A DNA stretch of 64,000 nt from Drechslerella dactyloides (taxonomy: Eukaryota; Ascomycota; Orbiliomycetes; Orbiliales; Orbiliaceae): positions 434,001 to 498,000 of the forward strand of contig JAGTWJ010000006.1 in the NCBI GenBank assembly GCA_020064725.1, given 5' to 3'. The notes beneath the pieces were generated by a model. The model did no database searches. It was not told where the DNA came from and was given only the letters and a program-made list of their open reading frames with translations. Positions 1 through 12,200 of the stretch are shown here, piece after piece. Positions within the stretch are counted from its first letter, which is position 1. Every line of letters starts with the position of its first letter. Made by a program: the position numbers and the translations under genes.

Positions 1-1751
1 CAAATACCTCTGTGAGCTTCTTCAAGTTGAGCGTGGCCGCCTCCCGAATAGAAAAGACCGCATCACCCAGCCAGCCCATACAGAGGCCTCCGAGCTTCTC
101 GTCGAAGAACTCTTGGCCCAGCTGAGAGGCTAGGAGGGGGATGTACTCAATGATGGCAAGACGAACGCGCCACTGCTTGTCTTCGGCGAGCTGGACGATG
201 GCGGGCAGGAGGGACTGCGAGAGCAGCTCGATGCCGATGACTGGCTCCATTAGCGGAGAATTTTAGTCAATGCGGTTGGGAAACTTACCATCATTAACGA
301 GCTCCAGCTTCGATATTATGTGCAGCCGGACGTCTGGGAATTCGTCCTTGAGCATCTGCAGGAACATTGGCAGTAAATGCGCGATAGTCCTAAGCAAGTT
401 AGCCGGTGTTCGCTTTGAAGTTCCTGGGAGACATACTCTTCCTTTCCGAGGATCGGGGCAAGGCCGCTGATCTGGGTCCCCAGAGCAGCTCTGACGTGCT
501 GCGAGGCGTCGGACACGAGATCCTCAACACTAGTCATGATCTCGTTCAACAGCGTCTCCCGGTCGAGCAGCCCGCAGAACCCTAGAAATTGTTAGCGGTG
601 GGCCGGCAGGTACGAAGATGCGTGAGCGGCATACCAGGTATCTGTCCAGCAATGGCGGTACGGACTTCCGCTTCGGTATCCTTGAGGAGCTTGACAAACG
701 CAGGTACCAGGTCTCGCCTGACGACCTCGTCGCCAACAGCCTTGGCAAGCTTTTCGAAGCGGTCAGCGACCATATATCTGACCCGCCAGCTCTTATCGCC
801 GATGAGGCTCCTCAAGGTCGTGAGCAGACTGGCCTGCTGGTCTTGCGGGATAACTTCGGCCACGCTGATGAGAATCTCCACCGTAAGGAGGCGCACGCTG
901 TCTTGGTCGTCTTGTGCAAGGTGTTGGAAGAGCGGGAGCATCTCTGCAATCACAACCTCGGCGGACATGTGCTTCGCAAACTTGGCTAGGGCCGTGGCGG
1001 CAGCTCTTCTGACCATCGGCGTATCATCGTGAACGAGCTGTCCAAAGTGGGCGCGGAGACTCTCCTGGGATGGCGAGGTGGCCTTCTCGTAGGCGGTGCA
1101 ATAAAGACCCGTGGCGGAAATCTTCGAGGTGAACCAGTCTGCCTTCGAAAGACGGATGATGAGGGGGATAAAGTAGGTTTCGACCTGCTCTTGTGAGAGC
1201 TCGCTGCAGATGCGATTCAGGGACTCGACGGCCTGCAATCGGTCAGCGTTGTGAACTCAGCCGGGTATGAAAAGGGGAGCGCTCCGACCTTGTCACGAAC
1301 AAGAGGCTCTTCAATAGCGGCAAGGTTTTCTAGAGGAGAGAGTAGAACATGACCAAACTCCGGGCCTCCAACATATTCCACAAATCCTCCAAGCTCATCA
1401 CTCAGGGCGGTCAACACCTCGTCCTCATCCTCCACAGATTCTGCAGAGACGCATCGGATCAGTTGCTTGATTTTCGCTGAAGCAGGGGTATAAGAGGTTG
1501 AAAATACCATCCAGGAACGGGATCAGTTCGTCTCGTGTTCGTTCGGGCCCCAGCGCGAGAGCGATGGTGGATAATCGGCGAATGGCGTTCAGTCGGAGCA
1601 AGACGTCGTCATGCTGCAGCAAAAGGGATTGGATTGTGAGCAGCAGGGTCCCCACCACAAAAACAGTATTGCGTCAGGGCAGGCCGACCTTCAATTCATC
1701 CATCAAAACCGCGATGGGGTACAGCTCGTCGCTGGTGGCCTGGATATCCAT
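1..1751 (-). CDS. tpd3: PP2A scaffold (A/PR65) subunit, 3' end outside window
   Basis: This is the HEAT-repeat scaffold of protein phosphatase 2A, which holds the catalytic C subunit and a regulatory B subunit. The start ATG is at 1751. The N-terminus contains the family signature [14 protein letters not shown], then [16 protein letters not shown], as in PR65/Tpd3. Exons read 1751-1689, 1613-1508, 1440-1289, 1232-635, 581-437, 389-289 and 240 to the window edge; all junctions keep frame. The first donor (GTCGGC) is weak. Repeats with the DxxWRVR pattern (for example [18 protein letters not shown] and [18 protein letters not shown]) are typical of PR65 HEAT units. The remaining C-terminal HEAT repeats lie to the left of position 1. 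It is divergent from the gene at 2769. Confidence 0.95.
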
Positions 1752-2768
1752 GGCTGGGTGCTCTCGTGCTGCCAGTTACACGGTGGGGACGGTGGTGGTG
1801 GTTTGAATCGTGTCTAGCGGTCGGTTCGAGGATGCGAGTTAGCTAGCTGGGCCTGAATGCGATGTCCAGGTGAAGTATCGCCAGGACCGAGAGCCCCGTC
1901 CGGGAGAAGCGCGCCAGCCACAGTTGAGGGGTCGGCAGGTGGCTGATGGACCGGCCGGCAAGCTCAGGTGGCAGGGAGAGGAGAGACGTGAAGCCACAGC
2001 AAGCTCTGGTGGGCTGAGACATCGACGGAGCAGTAGCAGAGGAGCGGCAGCAGCAGCGGCATACGTACAAGCAGGGGTGATTCCTGGAAGCGGGCAGCAG
2101 GGCAGCTCGGAGATGGCGATGAAGCTTGAGCTGCGGGGCGGACAGGCGGTTTGGCGGGCAGGTGGTGATGGATTCGATGGCGGAGAGGAGGCTCGTGACG
2201 CCAGGCGGTGAAGTGCTTTCAGCAGGTTGAGGGGACGAGGGCGTTCTTGTTCGCTCGGCGGTTATGAGCAGAACCTGGCGAGCGGCAGCAGCAGCAGCAG
2301 CACAGCGGACACGACGTCAATGGCGATGGCTTCGAGAGCACGACGACGAGCTCGGAGGCCGGGTGCTGGGGCGAGACTGCGATGTTGAGATGGTGGTGGA
2401 CGGAGGATGATGGGATGATGAAGCTAGCCAGCTCTGTGCTGCTGCAGCGTAATTTACTTGTGGGACTCGCGCCTCTACACTCGATCCGCCCGCCCGTGCC
2501 TCGTAGCCAGCCCGCCACGATGTCCGAGGCGGCCTCGTCCGTCTTATCGACGGCGGCCGTGAAGCCTTACTTCTCGAGCATCGTCACTTCACCGGGCTGC
2601 GTCTCAATTGCCCGTCGATGCATCGCGGGCGGAGACGTGAAAATTCGGCGGGGTCTCTAGCGATTAACCCCTCCACGCTCGTTGTCTGACTCAGCTATCG
2701 ATACTTCAAGCTTCTGCCACATTCCTTCTCATCACTAAATATTTCACTACGCAATCGAGCAGACCACG
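1752..2768. promoter_or_regulatory. Divergent intergenic region between tpd3 and FRS1
   Basis: About 1 kb separates the two divergent start codons and should hold both 5' leaders and promoters. I see no conserved coding sequence. Short CAG runs occur near 2046-2060 and 2284-2303, and a CT-rich stretch precedes the FRS1 start. No specific factor site can be supported. Confidence 0.5.
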
Positions 2769-4936
2769 ATGCCGACGATAACGGTCAACAAGGCCGACCT
2801 CTTCGCCTCCCTCGGCCGGGAGTATACCACCCACGAGTTCGACGAGCTATGCTTCGAGTTTGGTGCGTCCTGGTCCCGCCGCGCCATTGCTGGTACAACA
2901 GCCTGCTAACCGTCCCGCAGGCATCGAGCTCGATGAAGACGTACGATATCCCCAAGCTACACGATACGACACTCCGAGTGCTGACCGGATGACAGACCAC
3001 CGACAACGATCGCCGGGAGAAGGACGGCACAGTCCGCCCGCCGGAGCTCAAGATCGAGATCCCCGCCAACAGGTACGGCCCCTCTCGATACGTTCCTTTA
3101 GCAGATCGGCGAGGCTAACTTCGATACAGGTACGACATGCTGTGCATCGAGGGGATCTCCAAGATGCTCAACGTCTTCCTCGGCCGCGAGGACGTACCCA
3201 ACTACCGTGTCGTCGCCCCCGAAGATGGCGAGATGCAGACGATAACCGTCAACGAGTCCACGCTACCCGTCCGACAGTACATCTCCGGCGCAGTCCTGCG
3301 CGGCATCAAGTTCAACCAGGCCCGCTATGACTCCTTCATCTCCCTGCAGGACAAGCTGCATCAAAACCTCTGTCGCCAGCGCACGCTGGTGTCCATGGGC
3401 ACGCACGACCTAGACAAGGTCAAGGGCCCCTTCACGTACGAGGCGCTCCCGCCGCAGGACATCAAATTCGTCGCTCTCAACCAGACGAAAGAGATGAACG
3501 CCAACGAGCTCTTTGAGCACTACGATGTATGTTCTTCCCTCTCTAATCCTCGTCGAAGCTGAGCTAAGTTGCGTAGACAGACGAGTCGGGCCGCCACCTG
3601 GCCAAGTTCCTGCCGATCATCCGCAATTCGCCCGTCTACCCGGTCGTGCTGGACTCCGCGCGCAATGTGTGCTCGCTGCCGCCCATCATCAACAGCGAGC
3701 TGTCCAAGATCACGCTGGACACGCGCAACGTCTTCGTCGAGATCACCGCCACCGACAAGACCAAGGCCGAGATTGTCTGCCACATCCTCGTCGCCATGTT
3801 CTCCGGCTACTGCGACGAGCCCTTCACGTACGACCACCCCTCGATATATCGTTTTGCTATATCTAACGTACCGTGACAGCGTCGAACCGATCAAGATCAT
3901 CTCCCCGCATAACCACGAATCCCGCGAGGTCCCCGACATGACACCCCGCAGCACGACCGCCGAGGTTTCTTACATCAACGCCTGCACCGGCCTCTCTCTG
4001 ACCGCCGACCAGATGTGCGCCTACCTCAAGCGCATGTCATACATCGCGCGGCCCTCCGCGACGGACAAGGATCTGCTGGACGTGGACGTGCCCGTCAACC
4101 GCGCGGACGTGCTCCACCAGTGCGACATCATGGAGGACGTCGCGATCGCGTACGGCTTCAACAACCTGGAGAAGACCTTCCCGGGCAAATCGGCGACGAT
4201 CGCGAAGCCGCTGCCCATCAACAAGCTGACGGACATCCTACGGCTCGAGTGCGCGATGGCCGGCTGGAGCGAAGTCATGCCGCTGATCCTCTGCTCGCAC
4301 CATGAGAACTACCTCTGGCTGAACCGCGAGGACGACCTGACGTCCATACGGCTAGCCAACCCAAAGTCGCTGGAATACCAGATCGTGCGCACGACATTGC
4401 TCGGCGGCATCCTCAAGACGATCCGGGAGAACCGCAGGCACGCGCTCCCCATCCGCGTCTTCGAGGTCGCGGACGTGGCATTCCAAGACGAGACCAAGGA
4501 GCGCAAAACGCGCAACGAGCGACACATGGCAGCGGCGTGGTGCGGCAAGACGAGCGGGTTCGAAGTCGTGCACGGGCTGCTGGACCGCGTCATGTCGATG
4601 CTGCCAGCGGCGTTTGTGGACCGCGAGGGCGGCAAGGACGGGTACTGGATCGAAGAGCTTAAGAGCGAGACGTACTTCCCCGGCCGGCAAGCAGAGATAT
4701 GGTACCGCAAGAAAGGGAAGACGACGTCCATCGGCAGCTTCGGAGTGTAAGTCAACCCATCCGTTCTCTATTGACACTGCTGACGATGTATGTGTAGGCT
4801 GCATCCGTCGGTACTGAAGTCGTTTGACATAGCGTAAGTTCTCGTGTCCTGCGCGTGCGATGTGACTGCGGCTAACGATGACGATCGTAGGTACCCTGTC
4901 AGCACGCTGGAAATCAACATTGAGGTCTTCTTATGA
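2769..4936 (+). CDS. FRS1: Phenylalanine--tRNA ligase beta subunit (cytosolic)
   Basis: This encodes the beta subunit of the alpha2-beta2 cytosolic phenylalanyl-tRNA synthetase, which charges tRNA-Phe. Eight exons (2769-2862, 2921-2940, 2996-3072, 3130-3526, 3577-3827, 3880-4746, 4798-4833, 4891-4936) sum to 1788 nt, or 595 residues, the size of the yeast protein. Recognisable segments in order: [12 protein letters not shown] at the N-terminus, the YDMLCIEGI segment, the B3/B4 editing-type region ([20 protein letters not shown]), the B5 region ([20 protein letters not shown]) and the synthetase-like core ending EINIEVFL. Intron branch sites of CTAAC type are visible. An AATAAA at 5010-5015 lies just downstream and may serve 3' end formation. 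Confidence 0.96.
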
Positions 4937-5453
4937 GAACGGTGTAGATATAGCATTTTCAGTAATTTATCACATCTAATAGATCATAGCATTGTGCATG
5001 AGCAGAATCAATAAAAGTGCCACGACGCTTAGTTATCCGATCACAAGTATACGTTGACGACCTATTGTAGACGGCTTTTGCCCAAGCTATCGCCATGTAG
5101 ATGAGCGCATTCCCTTATTATTAAGCATGGGCCATGTATATCATACAATTAGCGTGGAGAATCGTCCAGAACATTGGCAATCGGACTCATAGAATATAGC
5201 TCACACCCAAGATACGTGGCGTATACAAACGCTGCCTGGAATTCAACATCCATAAACTCCCTCCCACCACAAAATTCGATCAGCCCATTTAACCAGATAC
5301 CTACTAGTAAGCAGGTATAATCGCAAGGATAAACACGACGCGACTGGATTCTACCTGAGCACCACTGATACCGACGGTCGTGTGAACGCCACGGAGGGGA
5401 AAGTTACAGCAAAAGCTGTCGAGGTGTCGTAAAGCCGAAAGCGCGATTGCAAC
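4937..5453. other. Intergenic: FRS1 3' region and promoter of the ALKBH6-like gene
   Basis: No coding potential seen. It contains an AATAAA at 5010-5015, AT-rich sequence to about 5320 and a more mixed stretch just before the ATG at 5454. Confidence 0.5.
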
Positions 5454-6764
5454 ATGGCCAACGCAAGTGGTTCGCGGCCGGAGTTTCAGCCGCTGGAGGA
5501 GTATCGGATCGCGGGGATGCCGGAGGCCGCATACTACATTCCTGGTGAGCCGTTTATTTTATCGAATGCACTGTCTTGGTCGCGTTCAGGTTGCTCGTCG
5601 TGGTGGTGGGGTATCCTAGATATCTCCAGCTGCATAGAGGTAGAATTCAACAAGAATATCATGGGGCTTTACGCGAGACGTACGATAATATTTAAAAATG
5701 GACGGCTTCTTGGGTACGGATTTGATGGCGTTCTATAGCCCGCACATGCGCATGCACCAGTACCCTGGTTCATCGTGTCTTCAAGCGCCAATACACACGG
5801 TGCAGATATTTCCAGAAATGAATGAATGATCAATGATATTAGAAGCACCCAGCTTCGAGATGGTCTGTTCAGAGTATCATTGCTAACTAACATATTCAAA
5901 CGTCTAGACTTCCTAACACCCGCCGAATCGACCGCCCTCCTTGCCGCCATCGCCAAACAGCCATGGACGACACTAACCCACCGCCGCCTACAGCCGCATC
6001 CAGCACCGCTAACGCCCGCCGGACACCTGCTCACCGCGAAGCCGCTACCGGCGTTCTTAGCACCTGTGATCAGTCGACTGCTCGAGCTTTCGTTCGCGGA
6101 TGCAGCTGCAGAGGTATCCGTAGATGCCATTCGCGGTACGGATACGCAGCCACATGAGAACGATACACCAGACGGTCCCACCGGATCCAGCGGACGTACG
6201 AGCGCGACTCGAGGAATCTTCACATCCTCACCGCACGGCGCGCCGAACCACGTTCTCATCAACGAATATCCACCGGGCACCGGCATCTCACCGCACGAGG
6301 ATGGCGCGGCCTATTTCCCCGTCGTGTGTACCGTGTCACTGGGCAGCCACATCGTGTTGGAAGTTTCGCCGAAAGGTACCACGACACACGAAAACAGCCA
6401 CTCCAACGTTTCAACTTCGACATCCCCCGGTACCTCTACGGGAACACACACCGACAACGTCAATACCGATAGCACGGAGAACGGGGATAAGGGGTACAGA
6501 ATCTTGCAAGAGCCGCTGAGTCTACTTATCACGACGTCGGATCTATACACCTCCCACCTCCACGGCATCGCGCCGGTTACCGTCGACGAAAACCTCACGG
6601 CTGCAACAATCGCAAATTGGCAGCTGCTCAGGCCGGCAACGAGGGAGAAGGTCGAAGCTGCAGGTGGTGTGCTGCCGAGGACGGAGGTGCGGGTTAGCTT
6701 GACGTGTCGGGATGTGATCAAGGTGCGGGATGCGGGGTGGGTGTTTGGCGCGAAGCGGCGGTGA
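5454..6764 (+). CDS. AlkB-like 2-oxoglutarate/Fe(II) dioxygenase, ALKBH6 type
   Basis: Predicted non-haem iron dioxygenase of the AlkB superfamily, closest by motif to ALKBH6; substrate uncertain. Exon 1 is 5454-5544 and exon 2 is 5908-6764 (315 residues). The 363-nt intron has a good GTGAGC donor and a TGCTAAC branch region at 5881, but is unusually long for this locus. The catalytic core is visible: NHVLINEYPPGTGISPHEDG gives the iron-binding H-x-D pair, SHLHGI gives the distal histidine, and VRVSLTCRDV carries the 2OG-binding arginine. Compared with animal ALKBH6 (about 240 residues) the protein is longer because of two Thr/Ser/Asn-rich insertions, around residues 110-130 and 175-210. Confidence 0.88.
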
Positions 6765-7342
6765 TGATACAATCTTGGCCATGTTGATATCTGTCAGCTG
6801 AATTTCGTTCTCTGCGTGAGTGGAATGTAGCTGCCATGGATCGAGGTGGGCGGACAAGACGGAATAATATATGAAGTATCATATACAGCGGTAGACTCAC
6901 AGAGTTCGATGTCGTACAGGTCTGTAGGACGAATTATATATTCCGCTAAATGGCTAGACGAGTGGCTGCCGGTGTGTGACACCACTATTAATGGGATACA
7001 CACGCTCAAACTACGGGTATACTGCGGCGGGAGCTAGTATGTAACATTATGATACCAGCATAATCAGTCGAAACGCAACTTGAACCATAGTTTTACAGCG
7101 TGTTCGTGCTCCTGCACGTGCAGCCTGTGTTTGGTCAACTCGCAGTCTGTAAGGAATCCAGCCACGGAGTTTCTACAGCCAGCGTGTACCAATCAGTGCG
7201 GAACGTGACATCTATATTCTATCGAATCTACGAACTATCGTACACAGCACCGCATCCAAAAACCAAAGCGTTACACAAAATTAACACCACAGCACCACAA
7301 ACCCGCCAAATAAGCCATCACCCGACCACCACACGCACCGCA
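6765..7342. other. Convergent intergenic region
   Basis: Between the 3' ends of the ALKBH6-like gene (+) and HUT1 (-). AT-rich, no supported gene; presumably both 3' UTRs. Confidence 0.5.
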
Positions 7343-8674
7343 TCAATCCTTCTTCTTCGCCATCTTGGCCTTCTTCTCGCGCCGCTTCATCTCCGCTTCG
7401 CCGCCGATCCCGCCAAACACCAGCCCGACGCCCAGCCATTGCATCGGGCTCAGCCGGTGCCCGAAGGCCACGACCGACAAGATCATGCTGAACATCTTGC
7501 GCGTCACCGTCACCGTCACCAGCGTCAGCGAGCCGAAGCGCGACAACGTATAAACTATATACCATTAGCATTTGAATCATCCCCCCGATCGATGCAGGAA
7601 GGCAAAGGGTAGTGAGAGAAAGAGACTCACAGATGAAAACCTGCCCGATGGCCCCGCACAGCGCGAAACCAACAACATCGCCCGCCACGCCGGGATTCTC
7701 CCGCATGAACCCAACAGCATCAACCAGCTCGGTGCTCCACGGATTCACGACCAGCCACCCCGCCGTCAGCACGCTGCTCACCAAGTTCAACCCACACTGC
7801 ATCTGCGGCCCCGTCACCAGCCCGCCAGACGTGGCGAACATGTGATCCTGCGTGCTATTCGTCACGCCGTCCAGCAGCAGATTGATCCCCAGCAACAGCA
7901 ACCCGTAAAGGCTACTCGATTCCCCGCCCTTATGCTTCTTCGCGCCCGCCGCGCCATTATGCAGCGTGAACACCGCGACGCCGGCCGTGACGAGCAGCAC
8001 GACGACATATTTATACACGGGATACCGCCGCTGGTAGAGCGTCAGATGCAGCAGCATGACAGGGAGCAGCTTGCAGCTCTTCGCGAGGATGAAGGTGATA
8101 TAATCGATGTGCGAGAGAGCGGCGTATCCGAACGGCGCGGCGAGGGACGAGGTGACGGCGATGAGGAGGTAGAAGCCGGCGATTGTCCGCGTGGGGAAGA
8201 TGGGCATCCGGGGGAGCGTCGGGTGCTGTCGCGCGGTGTACAGGACGTAGAGGTATCCGATGGCCGAGGCGAAGACGGACTGGACGGTCAGCAGGACGAG
8301 GTGGAATTTGAAGCGGCGCTTGTTCGGGCCGTAGGGGGTCGTCGTGATGCGTTCCTGGAGGAGCGCCCACGTCAGGCTGCACGGATTCCATTAGCAAGTA
8401 CGACGGGTATACGGTAGGTGAACAAGGAGCCGTACAAGGAAATGTAGATGCCGGCGACACAGATCACCAGCTCGACGACGGTCGGATGGTTTGAGATGCC
8501 CTCGGAGACGGACGACCGCCGGCGCTGCCGCGGCTTGGGCTGGTCGGCGACGCCATTGATGGGGGACGACGGCGAGGACTTTGTCGGCGAGCGCAGCGCG
8601 TGCGTCTCAGCGGTGTGGAGGGCGATGTCTTCGGTGCTGAGCTGCCGCGGGTTCGGCTGTTTTCCGCGCGCCAT
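7343..8674 (-). CDS. HUT1: UDP-galactose transporter homolog HUT1 (SLC35B1 family)
   Basis: Multi-membrane-span nucleotide-sugar transporter of the ER. Exons 8674-8436, 8376-7631 and 7554-7343 total 1197 nt, or 398 residues. After a Ser/Pro-rich cytosolic N-terminus comes the family segment [16 protein letters not shown], rebuilt exactly across intron 1, then several hydrophobic helices, [19 protein letters not shown] and the C-terminal signature [14 protein letters not shown], rebuilt across intron 2. The last residues (KKKD) fit the KKxx ER-retrieval signal, with lysines at -3 and -4. In yeast Hut1 is implicated in ER luminal UDP-sugar supply and protein folding. The start at 8674 gives a normal family length. 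Confidence 0.95.
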
Positions 8675-9211
8675 GGCTGCAATTGTGGGTGTGCTTTGTA
8701 TATAGGTGGTGTCTGGTACTGGTGATGGGAGATTGGTCTGGAGAAGTGGATGATCGTGGTGGGGATGCTGGATGTCATGGAGGATGTTGACACCTTGCAT
8801 TAGATCGGGCTGCGGCGCAGGGACGCAGGGGCTGGCTGTCAGGGGCAGCTGCGGCCCGGGTTCCGCCCGGAGCGCTCCCGAGACAGTCCCCGGAAGCTAT
8901 CCCGGGCGGCGAATGGCCCCGGGAAGAACATCCGCCCTCAACACTCTTCTTGCGATATTCCAACAGCTGGGTTCGTGACGACTTCGTGACAAGGATGCAT
9001 ACATCGAACAGCCTCACGCCCGGATGCTCAATCGTATAGTCATGGTATTCTCATCACAGATTAGCTACAGATGGATATACTCTGAGACAGCTCTATCACA
9101 ATACTCATTTCTGTGTACTCAGCACCAAGCGATAGATCTGATACAATCCAGCTCACACAAATCTTCGGATGGATATGACTCGATCCAAAGAAGAGTTCTC
9201 CACCGACGCAC
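8675..9211. other. Intergenic: HUT1 promoter and NLR 3' region
   Basis: No gene supported. Contains a very GC-rich stretch (about 8815-8940) that holds one member of a two-copy inverted repeat listed separately, followed by an AT-richer segment. Confidence 0.5.
8862..8911 (-). repeat. GC-rich dispersed repeat, copy A (inverted relative to copy B)
   Basis: Read on the minus strand this stretch begins CGCCGCCCGG, continues with TTCC, GGGGA, CGGGA and ends CCGGGCGGA. It aligns with the plus-strand sequence 14616-14667 over about 50 bp with small gaps. The two copies lie in opposite orientation on either side of the NLR gene. Origin unknown; either a short mobile fragment or a shared regulatory element. 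Confidence 0.5.
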
Positions 9212-12200
9212 CTACGGCTGCAACTGCGTCCTGCAGTACTTCTCCCAGTCCGCCTTCCACTTCTCCTGCAGCCCGTCCCGCCACTCCGCAAACGGCACCC
9301 CCTTCCCGCCACGCATCAAGACACCACCCGTCACGCCCTCCCAGTCGTCAGCCGGATACCCCAGATACTCATGACCGCCGGGACAAACCGGCACGTAGCT
9401 CTCATCCTTCTCGCTCTCGCCGGTGGTAATCGCCGCGTAACACGCCGCGCACAGGTCGATGTCCGAACACGTTACGCACGTGTACACTTTATCCGTCGCG
9501 TCGACGCGGGTGATGCTTTTCCTGCAGACGTCGCACGACATCCCTGGATTGAATTCGTCGCCGTCAAGCGCGCTGACCCGCGTGACGTTGTAGAAGCGGC
9601 AGGTCATCGCTGTCCGCGCGTCCTCGCGGTCGTCGGAGAGGAAGGTTAGGAGCCTGGCTAGTACGAGGAGGCTGTCCGCGTCGTTGGTGGGCGAGTCGTC
9701 TTGCAGTGCTTCTATGCAGGCGTCGAAGGAGGCGTTGAGGGCGCTGTGGAAGGCTCGTGTGGGGCCTAGTTTTCGGCGCATGGTGGCGAGCGGCAGTGGG
9801 ATTACCGAGAGCTCGGGACGGAACTCGAAGCCGTGGCGCTGTTTTACCTTTTCGACAATCTTCTCCATCTCGGTGAGGGCTGCTTCCTTGCCGTCGTAGG
9901 TTGTCGCGAGGCGGAAGTCCTCGAGGACGATGTCGACGAGCTGTCGGGCGGCGGATCGGAGGTAGCCGGTTCTGCACTGCGAGTTTAGCAGTTTGTAGAG
10001 CTGCGTTTTGGCGGCGGCGGTATCCGCGCGGACGAAGCGCTCGAATAGCGACCATCGTAGGAGCGTCGCGGGGACTTCCGCCCCCTGGGGGTCCGGTCTG
10101 CAGGCGGCCTTGTGGTAGAGCTCGCGGACGTGGTCCTCGCGCTTGCACGCTTTCGCTGCACGGTTGATGTAGGTGTACGTCAGCGGTTTGCGGAAGTCTT
10201 CCGCGAGAGGGTTGTCAATGATCTCTGTCAGTTCGATGATCTCGGACCATTTCTTCGCCGAGCCAAAGGCCTCGACGAGCTGGTTGAAGTAGCGGCGCCA
10301 GGTGTCGGGTGCGGCTGTCTCCTCCGCCAGCCGCATGGTGCCCAGCACATCGTCGAAGTGTTCCGTGAAGTGACATTGGACGAGTGCCAGCATCTGGTAC
10401 GCTACATTTATGGTTGGCTTGAGCTCGGGATAGTCTTTGGAGTCCTTGGGGATGGTGGATGCAGCTTCCACGGCTTTGACGAACCACCGTCGGACGCGGT
10501 CGAGGTGCGTCAGGTAGTTATCCGCGACCACCTTGTCGAAGAGCTGAACGTTGAGAGACTCGAACCAGGATCTACCGACCCGGTAGTTGAGCATGAACAT
10601 GTCGCCGGCGAACGCGGTCTCGTCGCCACTAGCTTTTGCGATTTCGATTCCCTTGAGGGCTGCGTTCACGTCTCCGTGAGCGATCGAACCGACCGAGGTT
10701 GCATATAGGGCCATGGATATCTTGCCGTACGCGCGGGGGTCCAGGCCGCCGCCCCCGAATTTCACAATCTCCTCGAGAAACTCGCAGGAAGGTCTCTTCG
10801 GATCGTGGACGCCGTCGTCAAGGAGTGTGGTCCCCTTGAGCAGGATGGAGAATTGATCTTTCGGGAGAGAATATAACGCTTGAACTGCAAATCTGGACGA
10901 GAGATACGCTTCATCGCCAGTTTGAGCCTTCAGCCAGTTCTTGATGTGTCGTTTGGCGAGAGATGCGGTTATCGACGTGGATATGGTGACGGGCGTTTCG
11001 GTGTCAGGTTGTTTCTCGAACCACCGTCCTTTGGACTCGTCGAGACCGAGAGACCGCGCGCGGACTGCCAGCGCTTCCATTTTCGCCAGCAGCTCCCGCT
11101 GGCCGTCCTGTGTCGGTGCCAGGATGTTGATATTCTCTAGGATTTCAACGTTTGGGTGGGTGATCGGGTTGGCATCTTGCAGTATCATGATGCCGTCGTT
11201 CTCGCCGTCTAGCAGATCGGACAGCTTTAGAACAACGGACTCCAGATCCGTGCGGTTTATGCTATCGTCGTCTAGTTGAGCCCACTCGTCCGCTATCTCG
11301 TTCAGTGTTGTACGCCAGGACTTTGCGGCGAAACCCCGAAGTTGCGGCGGCCTGGTCTCGCGGGCCAGACTCGCATGAGGCGGCAGCTCTTTCTTGCTAG
11401 AATCTGCGTCGTCTGCGCCGTACGCAGCTGGCTCGGTGAGAACGGCAACCGACATTTTGAAGAGCATGAGTCTGGCTGCTGATTTGGACGGACGGAGAGG
11501 CTTGCTGGATTCGCTGGCATTCCCCCGGAAGTACTCCAGGAGAGAGGTCTCTTGGAATCCGATGAAGGCTTCCTCGTGCTCGTCGTGGCTGCCGTGTGTG
11601 CTTTCTTTCTTGTAACTGCATTCGTGGTCGTCGGCTTCCTCACCGGCGTCCGGAGCGTCGGGCCTCTCGGCGTCGGCGTCCAAAATGGCGAGTATTCTGT
11701 ATATTATATCGTCAGTGGATTTTCCAATACAAGGTATTGTTAGTGAGGGTAATACTTGGACACACGGCCCCTCGCTTCCTCCTCGATATTGATGATCGTA
11801 TCCGACGACACTAGCTTCGCCACGATGTTGAGCAACCGCTGTGCAGCGTCCAGACTCAACGGCGTCTTCGAGTACGCCAGCCAGGTGAACAGGTATCCTA
11901 GCATCTCCTGCTCCTTGAGCGTGTGGGCTCGCGCGCATTCTTCGAGGAGCCATTTGTATATCTCGTCCGTGCTGTGCGGCGGGCGCTCGATCTGCTTTCG
12001 GATCAGGAAGACGCTGCCGATGGCGTTCAGCCGGCGCAGCATATGGTCGATGTAGAGGAAGGCTTCCACGGTTAGCTAGATCTTTGTGGACCTTTCGGAC
12101 GGCTGATACTTACTATCAGCGTTGTTCTCGATTGTTTTGACAATCTGGTGTCGGAGGCCGGGTCTCAGCCGGGTTAACTTTGGGAAGCGCGGGCTGTCGA

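Noticed and set aside
7572..8417. 281-codon plus-strand frame
   Set aside because: Opposite strand of HUT1, which has clear domain evidence and valid splice sites.
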